From positions 1 to 44,332 of the forward strand of contig CAYMBP010000013.1 of NCBI GenBank assembly GCA_964388745.1: a DNA stretch of 44,332 bases. The letters are read 5' to 3'. Shown here piece by piece: positions 17,201 through 25,579 of the stretch (its first letter is position 1; the number at the start of each line of letters is the position of its first letter). Source of the DNA: CAYMBP01 sp964388745 (GTDB lineage Bacteria > Babelota > Babeliae > Babelales > RVW-14). Below the pieces are notes generated by a model, which saw nothing but the letters and a program-made list of their open reading frames with translations, searched no databases and had not been told where the DNA came from. The position numbers and the translations under genes are program-made.

Positions 17201-20200
17201 TTGCAGCCCTTGATGCAGCAATCAATCAAATTAAACTTACAGCAGCAAATTTTGATGAATTGCTTGCGCAACTCATATTGATGATCCAGCAAGCTCAAGA
17301 TAAACCATTCCCTTCATTGGCTCAGCAGAATTTTACAAATGGCTTAAAATTTCTTAATAGTATGATTGATGGCCTTAGCCGACCAGACTTAGTTAAACTC
17401 AAAGACTTCTTAGTCTCAATTGCACTCAAGTTCCCTGGCCTGATAGAAGCTGACAATAATTACATTCAAAAAACAATGTTGCCAAATATCAACACCAGAA
17501 TTACTTTGATGGATCAAAATAAAGCAATCAATGATCTTAACAATCAAATTCAAAATATCATTGCTGAAAATGCTGATGCAATCATGACAAAATTACCACC
17601 ACTTTTCCCTTCAACAGCATTTAATAATGATACAACTACCCTTGCTAATAATGGTGTACAAAAAGTATTTAATGCGCGAAAAAGACTAAATCTTTCATCT
17701 TTGAGAAAAACACAAACCTTCTTATCTTCTGCAATCAAGTCTCCATACTTGGCATCAGAGAAACAGGCATATGAAGCAAACATGGCTACACTTAACAATG
17801 AAATTACAAGGCTGAATGCTATTTCAAATCTTAATAAGCAACTTATTGAAATAAGCAAAAAGTCAGCTGCTGATATTAAAAAAGAAATGCCACCCCTCTT
17901 TCCTACAAAGCCATTTAATGCCAAAACTGATGACCATGCCCACGTTGGCATTGATAAAGTCTATAATGCCCGCAATCAAGAAAACATCCCTCAGCTACAA
18001 TCAGTCATAACTTTTCTACAACAAGCAAATAAATCTCCTTACATGACAACGCGCAAAACAACCTATGATAACTGGATAAAACAGGTAAATAAGGAAATAA
18101 CTAACCTACAATCAATTAATAGCCTGAATAATCAGATTAAAGAAATTAATGCAAAGCCCCCTCAGTCGATCATAACTGAACTACCACCACTTTTCTTATC
18201 GCAACCATACAATGCAACAACCACAACTCTTGGCCATGCAGGTGTTAATAAAGCCGTTAGAATGCGCAATAAACTATCTATACCATCTCTTAATCAAACT
18301 ATTGCATTTATCAAAAAAGCCCAAGCTTCTCCATACCTACTCAAACATAAAGAAACATACTCTAGATGGATTAAAGTAATTAATCAAGAACGTGAAAGCC
18401 AACTTTCAATTTCACAGCTCAATACACAGCTTCAAACAATTGGGACTAAGGATGCTGCTGATATTATTAAAGAAATGTCCCCTCTTCTTCCATCAACACC
18501 TTTCAACAGCGAAACGACGCAACTTGGCCATGCAACAGCAACTAAAGTCTATAATCAAACTAGATCAAAAAATCCATCTATTGCCAGAAAATCAATTGCC
18601 TTTTTTGAAGAAGCAAAAAAATCTCCATACTTGGCGCCTCATGTTAAAACATATGATACCTATATCAAAAACCTTAACGATAACATTGCTCGTTGGCAAT
18701 TAAATAGCGCACTCAATCAAATAGCACAACAACCAGCAGCAGAAATAATCACTCAACTACCCCCTCATCTTTCAAAAACAATATTTAACAATTATAGCAC
18801 AAAAAAAGGTCATGAAACGGTTACCAAAGCATTCACAGAGCGCAACAAAAATGATGTAGAATCCTTAACAGCAACACAAAAATTACTTGAACAAGCTAAA
18901 ACATCTCCATTTTTACAGCCCCACATTGAAGAATACAATAAATTCCTTGCTGAAATTACCAAAGACCTCGCAGGAGTTAATGCTATTACTGCATTAAATA
19001 GTCAAATTGAAGTAGTCAACAAAAACACAAGTATCAAAACAAAAGCTCAAGGGCTTCTTGATATAATTAAAACAAAAAGTTCTTCACCATTTAACAGCAC
19101 AACACAAAGTCTTATGGCTGCAGGAATTAACGATCTTGGCTCAAAGATTGATTCCCTAGTCAATACTCAACAACTGCCAACATTGCAACTCTTATCAACA
19201 CTCATGGCAGAAGGACTAAAAACGCCACTTCTTACACAACCAGAAAAAGGTAAAATTCCAGGATACCAAGCAAAGATTGATGCCGCAGCGGCTAAAATTC
19301 AACTTTCAGCTGGAAATCTTGATGAAAAAATTCAGTTCTTAAAAGACCTGCTCATGCAAGCCGGAGGGAAGCCTCTTAACCCATTTATGCAACAAACTTT
19401 CTCTGCAACACTTGAAGATATTACTGCCATGATTCCATCTCTGAGCAAGCCCGACTTAATCAAACTTAAAGACTTTCTCACCACGATTGTCCTTCGCTCC
19501 CCATCAGTTGGATTACAAGATAAAGATTATATCCAAAAGAACATGCTTCCTGCATTATCAAAACGCATTACAGAAATTAATCAGGAAAATGCTATTCAAG
19601 TACTTAATCAAAAAATACAGACTATAATTTCTCAAAATGCCCCGACCATTATTGCTGAGCTACCACAACATTTTGATGCCCAGCTATTTAATAATGATAC
19701 AACAACCCTTGCTCACTCAGGAGTAACTAAAGCAGTTCAAAAACGCAATAAAAATAACCGTAAAAACTTAGTTAATACTCGCAATTTCGTAACGGCTGCG
19801 CAAAAAGCTGCTTACTTAAATGACAAAACCCCAACGTATACGAGCTGGATTACTACAATTAATAATGAAATTAAGGAATTTGATGCAGTTAACAATCTGA
19901 ATAAAAAGCTACAAGAAATTATCTCTAAAGAGAGAGCTGCGATTATGGCAGAAATGCCAGCACATTTTAGCGCAAAAAATTACAATAATACGTCTACACT
20001 GACTGCCCATAAAGGCGTAGAAAAAGTCTTTAATGAAAGAATAAAACACAACGCACCAGACTTAAGACAAACAAAAGCGTTTATTCTTAAGGCACAAGAA
20101 TCAGCATACCTTGCATCACAAAAACAGAATTATACTGCAATGATTAAAACACTTGATGATGAAATCAATAAACAACAAAGTATTTTTGCTCTTAACAAGA

Positions 20201-23200
20201 AAATTATTGCCATCATAGCAAAAAACTCAGCAGCTATAATGGCTGAACTTCCACCACTTTTCAGCGCAAAACCATTTAATAATGCAACAACAGCAAAAGG
20301 TCATGAAGGAGTCATCAAAGTATATAACAATCAACAAAATGCCGACCTCGGACTACTTGGTACCATCAAAGATTTCTTAGAAAAAGCAGTCACATCTGAA
20401 TACTTAGCACCCCACAAAGCAGCATATACCAAAATGATTTCAGATCTTAATACACAGATAAAAGGCCTCTCTTCTGTCAACAGCTTAAATGAACAACTTG
20501 CTCAAGTTGGTAAAAAACCAGTTCCAGATATTATTAAAGAACTCCCAGGCCTATTTCCGATAAAACCATTTGACCAAGAATCAACACAACTTGGCCATGC
20601 AGCAGTCAACAAAGTATACCTGGAGTACAGAACAAAAAATCCAACACTTATGCAGCAAACGGTAACCCTCCTTCAAAAAGCTCAAGAATGTCCATATCTT
20701 GAAAAACAGAAAGCTACATATACAAACTGGATTAATGCACTTAATAATAATATTGCACGATGGAAACTTAATGCATCACTTGCCAAGGTTCGCTCACTTC
20801 CTGTAAATGAAATTATTAAACAACTGCCACCTCTTTTAAGCAAGACTCCTTTCAATGGAACATCAACGAATCGAGCCCATGCAGCAGTCAACAAAGTATA
20901 CCTGGAGTACAGAACAAAAAATCCAACACTTATGCAGCAAACGGTAACCCTCCTTCAAAAAGCTCAAGAATGTCCATATCTTGAAAAACAGAAAGCTACA
21001 TATACAAACTGGATTAATGCACTTAATAATAATATTGCACGATGGAAACTTAATGCATCACTTGCCAAGGTTCGCTCACTTCCTGTAAATGAAATTATTA
21101 AACAACTGCCACCTCTTTTAAGCAAGACTCCTTTCAATGGAACATCAACGAATCGAGCCCATGCATCTGTAATAAAAGTATTTGAAGGAAGAACGGCTTC
21201 AGACCTTACATCATTACAAGCAACAAAAGGCCTTATAGAAGAAGCCAAAAAGTCTCCATATCTCCAATCAAAGATTGCAGCTTATGACTCAAGACTTGCA
21301 ATTCTCAATAAAGAGATAAGAGCTCTTAACAACCTAACCAGTTTAAATGACCAAATTAAGGCTGTTAATGCTAATACTGATATCAACACAAAAGCACAAG
21401 GTCTTCTTGATATCATTACGACTCTTGGAGCTAAAACATACGATAACACTTCTCAAACATTAATGGCACAAGGAATAAATGATCTTGGTGGAAAAATTAG
21501 CTTACTTAATAAACCTAAAGACCTACCAACACTTAATGTACTTGCAAAACTCATGCAAGAAGCACAAGGGACTCCTCTCTTAACGAGCAAAGAAAAAGAA
21601 AAATTACAAGGATACCAAAATGCCATTGCTGCAGCCATTACTCGACTACAAATGTCTAATGCATCCTTTGATGAACAAATTCAAAAAATTAAAGATCTCA
21701 TCACTACAGCTGCAGGACAACCTCTCAATACATTTATGGAGCAGACCCTTCTTGATATACTTAAAAATCTTACTGATCAAGTTGACACACTTTCTAAGGA
21801 TCAGCTTATCAATCTAAAAGACTTTATTACCTCTACAGTTATAAAATCTCCATCATTATCGCCAGCAATAAAAGACTATATTCAAAACAATATGCTTCCA
21901 GCAATCCAAAAAGCACTTGATTCGATTAAAAAACAAGAAGACCTAGCAGCTCAACAACAAGCAATTGCAGCACTTAACAAACAACTAGCTCAAATAAAAA
22001 ATCTTGATCCAAATGAAATTATCACCAAGCTTACACCTCTTCTTCCAAATAATAATAATGCACCATTTAATGAACAAAGCTCAAATCTAACTCTTGCCAG
22101 TGTAAGAAAAGTATTTAACAGCAGAGACCCAAATAACCTTAGTTCTCTTGAATTTATTAAGCCATTCTTACAAGCTGCTGAGCAATCCCCATTGTTAAAG
22201 AAGGCTCAACCAGAAATTCAAGAAATGATAAATAAACTTAATAATGAAATAAAAGCAATCAAAGACCAAATGAGTAAAGAACAAGCAGTTAATGCCTTTC
22301 AAAAACGAATGAACGATATCAACGCAGTTGAAAACTTCACTACTCGAGCTCAACAGCATGCTAGCGTTATTGATGAATACAATAAAACTAAACCGCTCCC
22401 AGAAATACAATCAATTTTTGATAATAGCATCAGAAAGCTCATTCAACAACTGAATATGAATAATCTTTCTCACGTAAAAACAATGCTTACAACAATGCAG
22501 AGAGCTGCAACAAGTCAACTCATCAAACCAACTCTTCAGGAAACTATCAAAGCTCCAATCATTCCAAACCTTCAAGCAGCAATTAAACGGCTTGAAAGTC
22601 AAGATGCCGCAAATAAGCTTGCCCAAGAGCAAGAAGAGGCTGCTGCAGAAAAAGCTGCTGAACTTGCAAAAGCTCCATTTGACAAAAAGCTTTCAATTCT
22701 CATGGCATTACTCCAAGCAACAGTAACCCCTCTTGATCCGTATATGGCAAGTGTTGTATCTCGTACGCTGCGAGAACTATTCGTTCAGATTGAAGACTTA
22801 ACAGAATCACAACTTAAGCAACTCAGAGAATTCTTAACAGATGTAATTTTACAGTCTGATAGCCTCTCCTTTGATGACCGCACCTTTGCATCAACTATTA
22901 TGATTCCTGCAATTGACGAAGCAATTGACGCTATTACCCTTAAAAAGAATGAGGATGCAACGAAAAAACAACAATTCACCTCTCAACAAAAGGCTATTGC
23001 AGCTTTTCAAAAGCAGATGACGGAAATTGATGCTATCCAAAATTTTGATAATAAGATTCAAAAACTTGATGCCCTTGTTGCCAATGCTCAAGGAAAAACC
23101 TTTATCCCTGAAATACAAAATATCTATGCATCTAGCATAAGTAAGCTTATACCTCTCATGTCTAAACTTTCTCTCAAACAACTTAATAAGCTTGATGGTT

Positions 23201-25446
23201 TCCTCTCTCGCACACAAGACAGCCCTCTTCTTGGTGAGGCACAGCGAAGTTATGTTATGAACACAATGAAACTACTTCTTCAACAACAAAAAGCAAAATT
23301 ACAAGCTGCGAACAAACAACAACCAATAGAAAATGACTCAACAAAAGCTGAGGCAGCCGCACAAGGTGAACGCGAAGCAACAAAGCAAGCAGAAGCCGAA
23401 AAGCAGAAAGCTTTAGCCGCGTTTACAAAGCGTATTAATTTAATTGACGAAGAACAAAATAATAGCATAAAGTTCTCACAATTAGCTAAAGAAATGTATG
23501 CTACCGCCAACAACGTTATTTATCCAGAAATGCAATCACGCATGACTCAGTCATTAAGCAAACTCAATAGATCAATTCCTGAACTATCAGAAGATGAGCT
23601 TGCTCGTCTAGAAGTAGTCCTAAAACAAGCTCAAGTCACACAACTACTTAATCCAGCACAAAAAAGTTATATTTTGCCACCCCTCTATACGGCAATTGAA
23701 AATAGACGCAGAGCCCTTCAACAAGCAACAGCTCTTTCGCAGACAAGTGCAACAGAGCAAGAACGACTGCGACTTGAACAAGAGCAAGCAGCCGCAGAAC
23801 AACAAGCCCAAAAACAAGCAGCTGCTCAAAAAGCTCAACAAGCAGAACAAGAACAAGATGCTTTGAACGCTTTTGTTAAAGCGCTTAATCCTATCATTAA
23901 ACAAACCAACATTGAAAAAAAACTTGCAGGATTAATTACATTAACTAAGCAACCTCCTGTAAATTTAACAACACCAGCAATTCAACAACAGTATATGATG
24001 GCGCTAATGCCTCTTTATCAAAACTCAGAAAACCGAACAGCTCCTGAAATTACACAAATGAAAGAACTTGTTAAGCTTATTCAATCAACACCTCTCGTAC
24101 CAGCAACTCAACGCCCTCTCGTTATTACACAGTTAACCTTTGCCATTGACGACGCACAAAGAAATCTTGACGAAAAAACAAGACAATTAACCATCGCTCA
24201 ACAGCAAACTGAAAAAGCAGCTGAACAAGCATCAGCCCAAGAAGCTGCAAACCGTCAAGCAGAGCAACAAGCCGCAATTGCTAAACAAAACAGACTAACC
24301 ACGTTTAAGGCACAAATAAACACAATGAATGCCTTAACTAATAATGATGAAAAAATTGCAGGTCTAAGACAAATAATGATCAATACACAAACAGATGGGC
24401 TACCAATCTATGAAGAAATGCAGAATCTCTTCTTTAATAGCATTATGAACCTTGCTTCAATCATTCCAACAGCATCTATTACAACATTAAACAATCTTGG
24501 AGCCCTCCTGCAAATTGCAGCCCAGTCACCTTTACTCTCATCTGAGCGTCAACCACAAGCACAAGAGCTCTTCGATAAACAAGTTAAAGGACAAATAGCC
24601 TATCTTCAACAAGCAGGATTAACACAAGCGCAACAAGATGCACAACAAAAATCACAAGATCAAAAAATGGCAACGTTTAATGCTCAATTAAACAATATTA
24701 GCGCACAGCTTGACTTTGCTAGCCGAATAACTGCATACCAACAGTTCTTAACCAATGCCCAAGGAAAAACATTCTCACCTGCAGAACAAGGAGCATTTGC
24801 TCAAAATCTTGAACAATTTTATAATCAAGCATCAACATTTAGTCAACCACAGCTAGCACAAACAATCCAACTTATCCAACAAACGCTCGGCTCTACACTC
24901 TTAAATGAACCACAAAAGTCATATATCAAATCAACGGTAATACCAAATTTAACTAATATATTAAATGCAACCCCAACCTATACCAAAACAACTCAAACTC
25001 AAATAATTGGCCAACGCAGAGATTCAGGCCGTCAACCCGTAGGAAGAATAACAAGAGGTCAAACAAGTAGCCCAACAAGTAAAGCTGCAACTTTTGCCGC
25101 AGCAAAGCCCCAAGAACGTAGTGCCACTCCTGCAACGCGAAGTGGTATTGTTGAGCCAGGAACAACGCAAAGACAAACTGCTGAAACAACAACTGACCCT
25201 CGACAACGCAGCTCACAAGCAACCACAGAAACTCGCCCTCGTGTACAACAACAAGCACCAGCATCTCCAACAACATCTATAACGACTACCATACCTACAA
25301 CTGGGCAAACTAATCGTAATACGCAGTCAACACAAACAAGAGCGACAACTCCAAGAGCTGCACAACCAACAACTACGCGGGCAACTACACAACCGGCACA
25401 ATCAACAACATCACGGCGAGGTTCACCCGCACCACAAAGACGATAA
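11299..25446 (+). CDS. Giant exported repeat protein with MIR-like domains (about 4715 residues)
   Basis: The start at 11299 is chosen because of the AAAGGTGGG ribosome site and a signal peptide (MKKALFLKNIW through LSA-A). Layout by residue: 176-403 divergent beta-trefoil; 413-711 three A-type helical repeats; 713-1466 several MIR-like segments, with GEYLHSHDQD...TSEQEVTC and GFYLHSHKLS...TSEQEVTA as the best signatures; 1481-3660 further A repeats (about 97 residues, LPPLF..FN..TT..H..V.KV...R and SPYL......Y..WI cores) in blocks with B modules; 3660-4555 B-like modules joined by Ala/Gln/Glu coiled coils; 4563-4715 an Arg/Ser/Thr/Gln-rich tail ending in QRR. No enzyme motif is seen. A surface or secreted binding/structural role is inferred. 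Confidence 0.9.
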   Translation: MKKALFLKNIWFLAILFIAFSSSATKLSAALKDDVLTAINNISNFDPAALAAELKKQENIVSQANMPYGILGQDSFKVEEKIFYVIKTSMNRAMWQSVINNINDPWEKDTNTLNRLQNSIAIYQDIISLIDQTTASKLLTGEIRGTVRSYKTVIQGHIRNAQYFLNNPNKATSSPSYLTVNFGDEVYIRNLHTREYLGYTEEKPTNYPEARYAQMTEEGNTIGVPRSEYLKNESMYEGSLYKEASGQEKLMKWKIENAEASASDGTPITTSSNVRIRNVVTDEVLFIPNLLDGKNPYGLVPGTSVLPIFLSKNKNIGINIWQLDDLSGSNTLKTNMPFRINSPTGNTKGYHIHALDYPSPMEVYGGYHIKNDILYSNVFGLKPAGTATKRGNELWYISEIATRAKTITPTSNTESVLNKKLQELIDNFSTTPDVIEKTMPLLLNTNFNDESKTLGNNLVTKIYLNKTNNLEQKAQQVKLLKIAITSPYLKQNSTTYTKYIKTLEADILKIELNNQLQAINDTKPVSAFYDRAFSEMPTLFNSPIYNSSSSWIGNNVMTKIYNKRSSLNLAGKQTAINLLTAAQTCAYLENYKSKYAGYISTIQKELKTESKIEELNNKLSELQSKPISVIISSLPIHLPKTTYNSQTTNLGHGLVDKVFKERSSNNADSLEQTKSLIQKATNSPYLSTHKNTYQGWINDINKEIEAMPRPQGTESELKYGDIISIGTTVNSSKFLWSESNKNYFHPTSSRQQMVGLDTQINKNTLWKIQGPDNTENNYRKGQPVYKGDIISLKHIASGEYLHSHDQDRYGHKAPYTTSEQEVTCAAMNDDGEFIINFSSDTTCKLGRPFTLKHRNSNRNIIDATSSDNQGEYTDGKREVYAGTTTNSLYFRGIYTEQEANFLKSQEPLVDGSNIPSGTASTPLKYGDVIYLKAQDSQYAFWGQSYAKSNRSSTALLLLTDSTPTTQDNMFVIRPEHGKGLDSKAGQIINNNDTIQLQHLLTGAIIYYVQGQNPYLENISQTTPSSSDFLLVQIDAPMGIVDAKKVVYLRHKQSGRYLYDTTTLEPGFNDKYKLIGTNASSGIQNSTLKINAALQITPAPKMEIPVIRPEGTSNELKYGDTISVNGFHGATTSTYLWSEKGKRYSHPKTSGQQMVGMSEANHSNTLWRIVGPAGATVNVSGTPLTYNQAVTFKESNTNTFMYSNQSTYSSTKDMYKAQGRTEAITSDNEFSIIAQHGQGSTYKQGNPISHGDTVRIIHNELGAYMIYSGGRGFMSKKSSPECDFKILDADDKTGPLTSTSRIILKHIDTGRFLQNSSGWYSLLSTSRKSGTTFTVQSLGQSKEQGPTIFEEGKRVLNGDKISLQHVESGFYLHSHKLSQYGKTAPYSTSEQEVTAHNQRNSSNNFIISYNGESLKDGRAFSLKHADSSWFVETHPTNKGSLTDNKYEVYATQDYNDGNKMVLHKIHTAASIKAIKENEAATNNINKQIEAIINLARNEIMNQLPPLFSSTNYDDTTGSLAHQGVKKVYEERDVKNSADNIQTTTFLNNAQNAAYLAYKKNVYAKWINQLADEKKIIDEIIQLNQQLNDLYKKPASEIITELPQYFNQANYDETTTTKASRCLNKVINKRDKQSKANLLDIKDLLQKSTTAEFLKEKASHYQSWVKRIESEIDVLNTIQQLNDQIKDIGTKGFHGIIAELTPLLPTKNFNDQTTTLAHQAITKAYNNRKKTDPNLLDKLISFLEAAQQSPYLVDQSTSYTEWISQCSTEKEATGSIASLNNIIKEIGAKNAPQIAQELPPHLEKTPFNNQTTELANAAINKSFNQRNKNNQEALSATKALLDSALSSPYLTSQYDAYNTMLETITKDNARLNAISDLNNQIQTATALTNPADRAQGLLNIVNSDKNRPSPLNNQTQQLLEQGLVSVMSSLPELTEPKDQQTLETFKTLIQNSSVSRLLAEENQQKAPNRLAALDAAINQIKLTAANFDELLAQLILMIQQAQDKPFPSLAQQNFTNGLKFLNSMIDGLSRPDLVKLKDFLVSIALKFPGLIEADNNYIQKTMLPNINTRITLMDQNKAINDLNNQIQNIIAENADAIMTKLPPLFPSTAFNNDTTTLANNGVQKVFNARKRLNLSSLRKTQTFLSSAIKSPYLASEKQAYEANMATLNNEITRLNAISNLNKQLIEISKKSAADIKKEMPPLFPTKPFNAKTDDHAHVGIDKVYNARNQENIPQLQSVITFLQQANKSPYMTTRKTTYDNWIKQVNKEITNLQSINSLNNQIKEINAKPPQSIITELPPLFLSQPYNATTTTLGHAGVNKAVRMRNKLSIPSLNQTIAFIKKAQASPYLLKHKETYSRWIKVINQERESQLSISQLNTQLQTIGTKDAADIIKEMSPLLPSTPFNSETTQLGHATATKVYNQTRSKNPSIARKSIAFFEEAKKSPYLAPHVKTYDTYIKNLNDNIARWQLNSALNQIAQQPAAEIITQLPPHLSKTIFNNYSTKKGHETVTKAFTERNKNDVESLTATQKLLEQAKTSPFLQPHIEEYNKFLAEITKDLAGVNAITALNSQIEVVNKNTSIKTKAQGLLDIIKTKSSSPFNSTTQSLMAAGINDLGSKIDSLVNTQQLPTLQLLSTLMAEGLKTPLLTQPEKGKIPGYQAKIDAAAAKIQLSAGNLDEKIQFLKDLLMQAGGKPLNPFMQQTFSATLEDITAMIPSLSKPDLIKLKDFLTTIVLRSPSVGLQDKDYIQKNMLPALSKRITEINQENAIQVLNQKIQTIISQNAPTIIAELPQHFDAQLFNNDTTTLAHSGVTKAVQKRNKNNRKNLVNTRNFVTAAQKAAYLNDKTPTYTSWITTINNEIKEFDAVNNLNKKLQEIISKERAAIMAEMPAHFSAKNYNNTSTLTAHKGVEKVFNERIKHNAPDLRQTKAFILKAQESAYLASQKQNYTAMIKTLDDEINKQQSIFALNKKIIAIIAKNSAAIMAELPPLFSAKPFNNATTAKGHEGVIKVYNNQQNADLGLLGTIKDFLEKAVTSEYLAPHKAAYTKMISDLNTQIKGLSSVNSLNEQLAQVGKKPVPDIIKELPGLFPIKPFDQESTQLGHAAVNKVYLEYRTKNPTLMQQTVTLLQKAQECPYLEKQKATYTNWINALNNNIARWKLNASLAKVRSLPVNEIIKQLPPLLSKTPFNGTSTNRAHAAVNKVYLEYRTKNPTLMQQTVTLLQKAQECPYLEKQKATYTNWINALNNNIARWKLNASLAKVRSLPVNEIIKQLPPLLSKTPFNGTSTNRAHASVIKVFEGRTASDLTSLQATKGLIEEAKKSPYLQSKIAAYDSRLAILNKEIRALNNLTSLNDQIKAVNANTDINTKAQGLLDIITTLGAKTYDNTSQTLMAQGINDLGGKISLLNKPKDLPTLNVLAKLMQEAQGTPLLTSKEKEKLQGYQNAIAAAITRLQMSNASFDEQIQKIKDLITTAAGQPLNTFMEQTLLDILKNLTDQVDTLSKDQLINLKDFITSTVIKSPSLSPAIKDYIQNNMLPAIQKALDSIKKQEDLAAQQQAIAALNKQLAQIKNLDPNEIITKLTPLLPNNNNAPFNEQSSNLTLASVRKVFNSRDPNNLSSLEFIKPFLQAAEQSPLLKKAQPEIQEMINKLNNEIKAIKDQMSKEQAVNAFQKRMNDINAVENFTTRAQQHASVIDEYNKTKPLPEIQSIFDNSIRKLIQQLNMNNLSHVKTMLTTMQRAATSQLIKPTLQETIKAPIIPNLQAAIKRLESQDAANKLAQEQEEAAAEKAAELAKAPFDKKLSILMALLQATVTPLDPYMASVVSRTLRELFVQIEDLTESQLKQLREFLTDVILQSDSLSFDDRTFASTIMIPAIDEAIDAITLKKNEDATKKQQFTSQQKAIAAFQKQMTEIDAIQNFDNKIQKLDALVANAQGKTFIPEIQNIYASSISKLIPLMSKLSLKQLNKLDGFLSRTQDSPLLGEAQRSYVMNTMKLLLQQQKAKLQAANKQQPIENDSTKAEAAAQGEREATKQAEAEKQKALAAFTKRINLIDEEQNNSIKFSQLAKEMYATANNVIYPEMQSRMTQSLSKLNRSIPELSEDELARLEVVLKQAQVTQLLNPAQKSYILPPLYTAIENRRRALQQATALSQTSATEQERLRLEQEQAAAEQQAQKQAAAQKAQQAEQEQDALNAFVKALNPIIKQTNIEKKLAGLITLTKQPPVNLTTPAIQQQYMMALMPLYQNSENRTAPEITQMKELVKLIQSTPLVPATQRPLVITQLTFAIDDAQRNLDEKTRQLTIAQQQTEKAAEQASAQEAANRQAEQQAAIAKQNRLTTFKAQINTMNALTNNDEKIAGLRQIMINTQTDGLPIYEEMQNLFFNSIMNLASIIPTASITTLNNLGALLQIAAQSPLLSSERQPQAQELFDKQVKGQIAYLQQAGLTQAQQDAQQKSQDQKMATFNAQLNNISAQLDFASRITAYQQFLTNAQGKTFSPAEQGAFAQNLEQFYNQASTFSQPQLAQTIQLIQQTLGSTLLNEPQKSYIKSTVIPNLTNILNATPTYTKTTQTQIIGQRRDSGRQPVGRITRGQTSSPTSKAATFAAAKPQERSATPATRSGIVEPGTTQRQTAETTTDPRQRSSQATTETRPRVQQQAPASPTTSITTTIPTTGQTNRNTQSTQTRATTPRAAQPTTTRATTQPAQSTTSRRGSPAPQRR
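11824..12507 (+). other. Divergent MIR-like beta-trefoil segment 1 (within the giant gene)
   Basis: This encodes residues about 176-403. Units such as FGDEVYIRNLHTREYLGYT and SNVRIRNVVTDEVLFIP have the G-D-x-(V/I)-x-(L/I)-(R/K)-(H/N)-...-(Y/F)-L pattern of MIR units, more divergent than the copies downstream. Between this segment and the next lie three A-type helical repeats. Confidence 0.55.
13435..15695 (+). other. MIR-like beta-trefoil array (within the giant gene)
   Basis: This encodes residues about 713-1466. Each section opens with a similar KYGD(I/V/T)I start (SELKYGDIISIG, TPLKYGDVIYLK, SNELKYGDTISVN). Within sections, units repeat GD-x-I-x-L-(K/Q)-H-x-x-(S/T)-G-x-(Y/F)-L. The strongest units (13663-13770 and 15370-15480) keep the YLHSH...QEVT signature of MIR domains from protein O-mannosyltransferases and SDF2. 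The first and last sections share a following RxFxLKH unit and are clear duplicates of each other. Confidence 0.72.
15736..17523 (+). repeat. Helical-repeat block 1 (4 A repeats + B + B')
   Basis: Four A repeats of about 97 residues are followed by a B module (RAQGLLNIV...) and a B' module (LDEL/FDEL...LVKLKDFL...YIQKTMLP). This is the shortest of three successive blocks with the same order inside the giant gene. Confidence 0.7.
17524..19590 (+). repeat. Helical-repeat block 2 (5 A repeats + B + B')
   Basis: A 2067-bp block from AINDLNNQIQNII to EINQEN. Its fourth and fifth A repeats (RSKNP and NIARWQLNSAL) correspond to RTKNP and NIARWKLNASL in block 3, so blocks 2 and 3 arose by duplication of the whole block. 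Confidence 0.75.
19591..21960 (+). repeat. Helical-repeat block 3 (6 A repeats + B + B')
   Basis: A 2370-bp block starting AIQVLNQKIQTII. Without the recent 282-bp tandem duplication it would be 2088 bp and match block 2 repeat for repeat. One further A repeat (AIAALNKQLAQIK...) follows at 21961. Confidence 0.75.
20595..21165 (+). repeat. Identical 282-bp tandem duplication
   Basis: The sequences 20595-20883 and 20877-21165 are identical by inspection: two perfect 282-bp units plus 7 bases. The unit is exactly 94 codons, keeps the frame and adds one helical repeat. All other repeats in the gene have diverged strongly, so this copy is very recent. Confidence 0.93.
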
Positions 25447-25579
25447 TGTTAAGAAATTACGACAATAAACCTTAAAAGAAATAGTACTATTAAAAAAATG
25501 ATAGAAAAAACAACCAAAAAAAGCGCATACTAGGAATAGGAAAAAATAAGAATTAGCTATAAACGGGGTGGAGAATACT

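Noticed and set aside
15736..22265. Regular repeats considered as a CRISPR or satellite array
   Set aside because: The period is about 290 bp, the frame is open throughout and the repeats diverge as protein sequence. They are coding repeats.
23644..25276. Antisense open frames opposite the giant gene's 3' end
   Set aside because: They are Cys/Leu-rich, lack ribosome sites and mirror the low-complexity coding strand. They are shadow frames.
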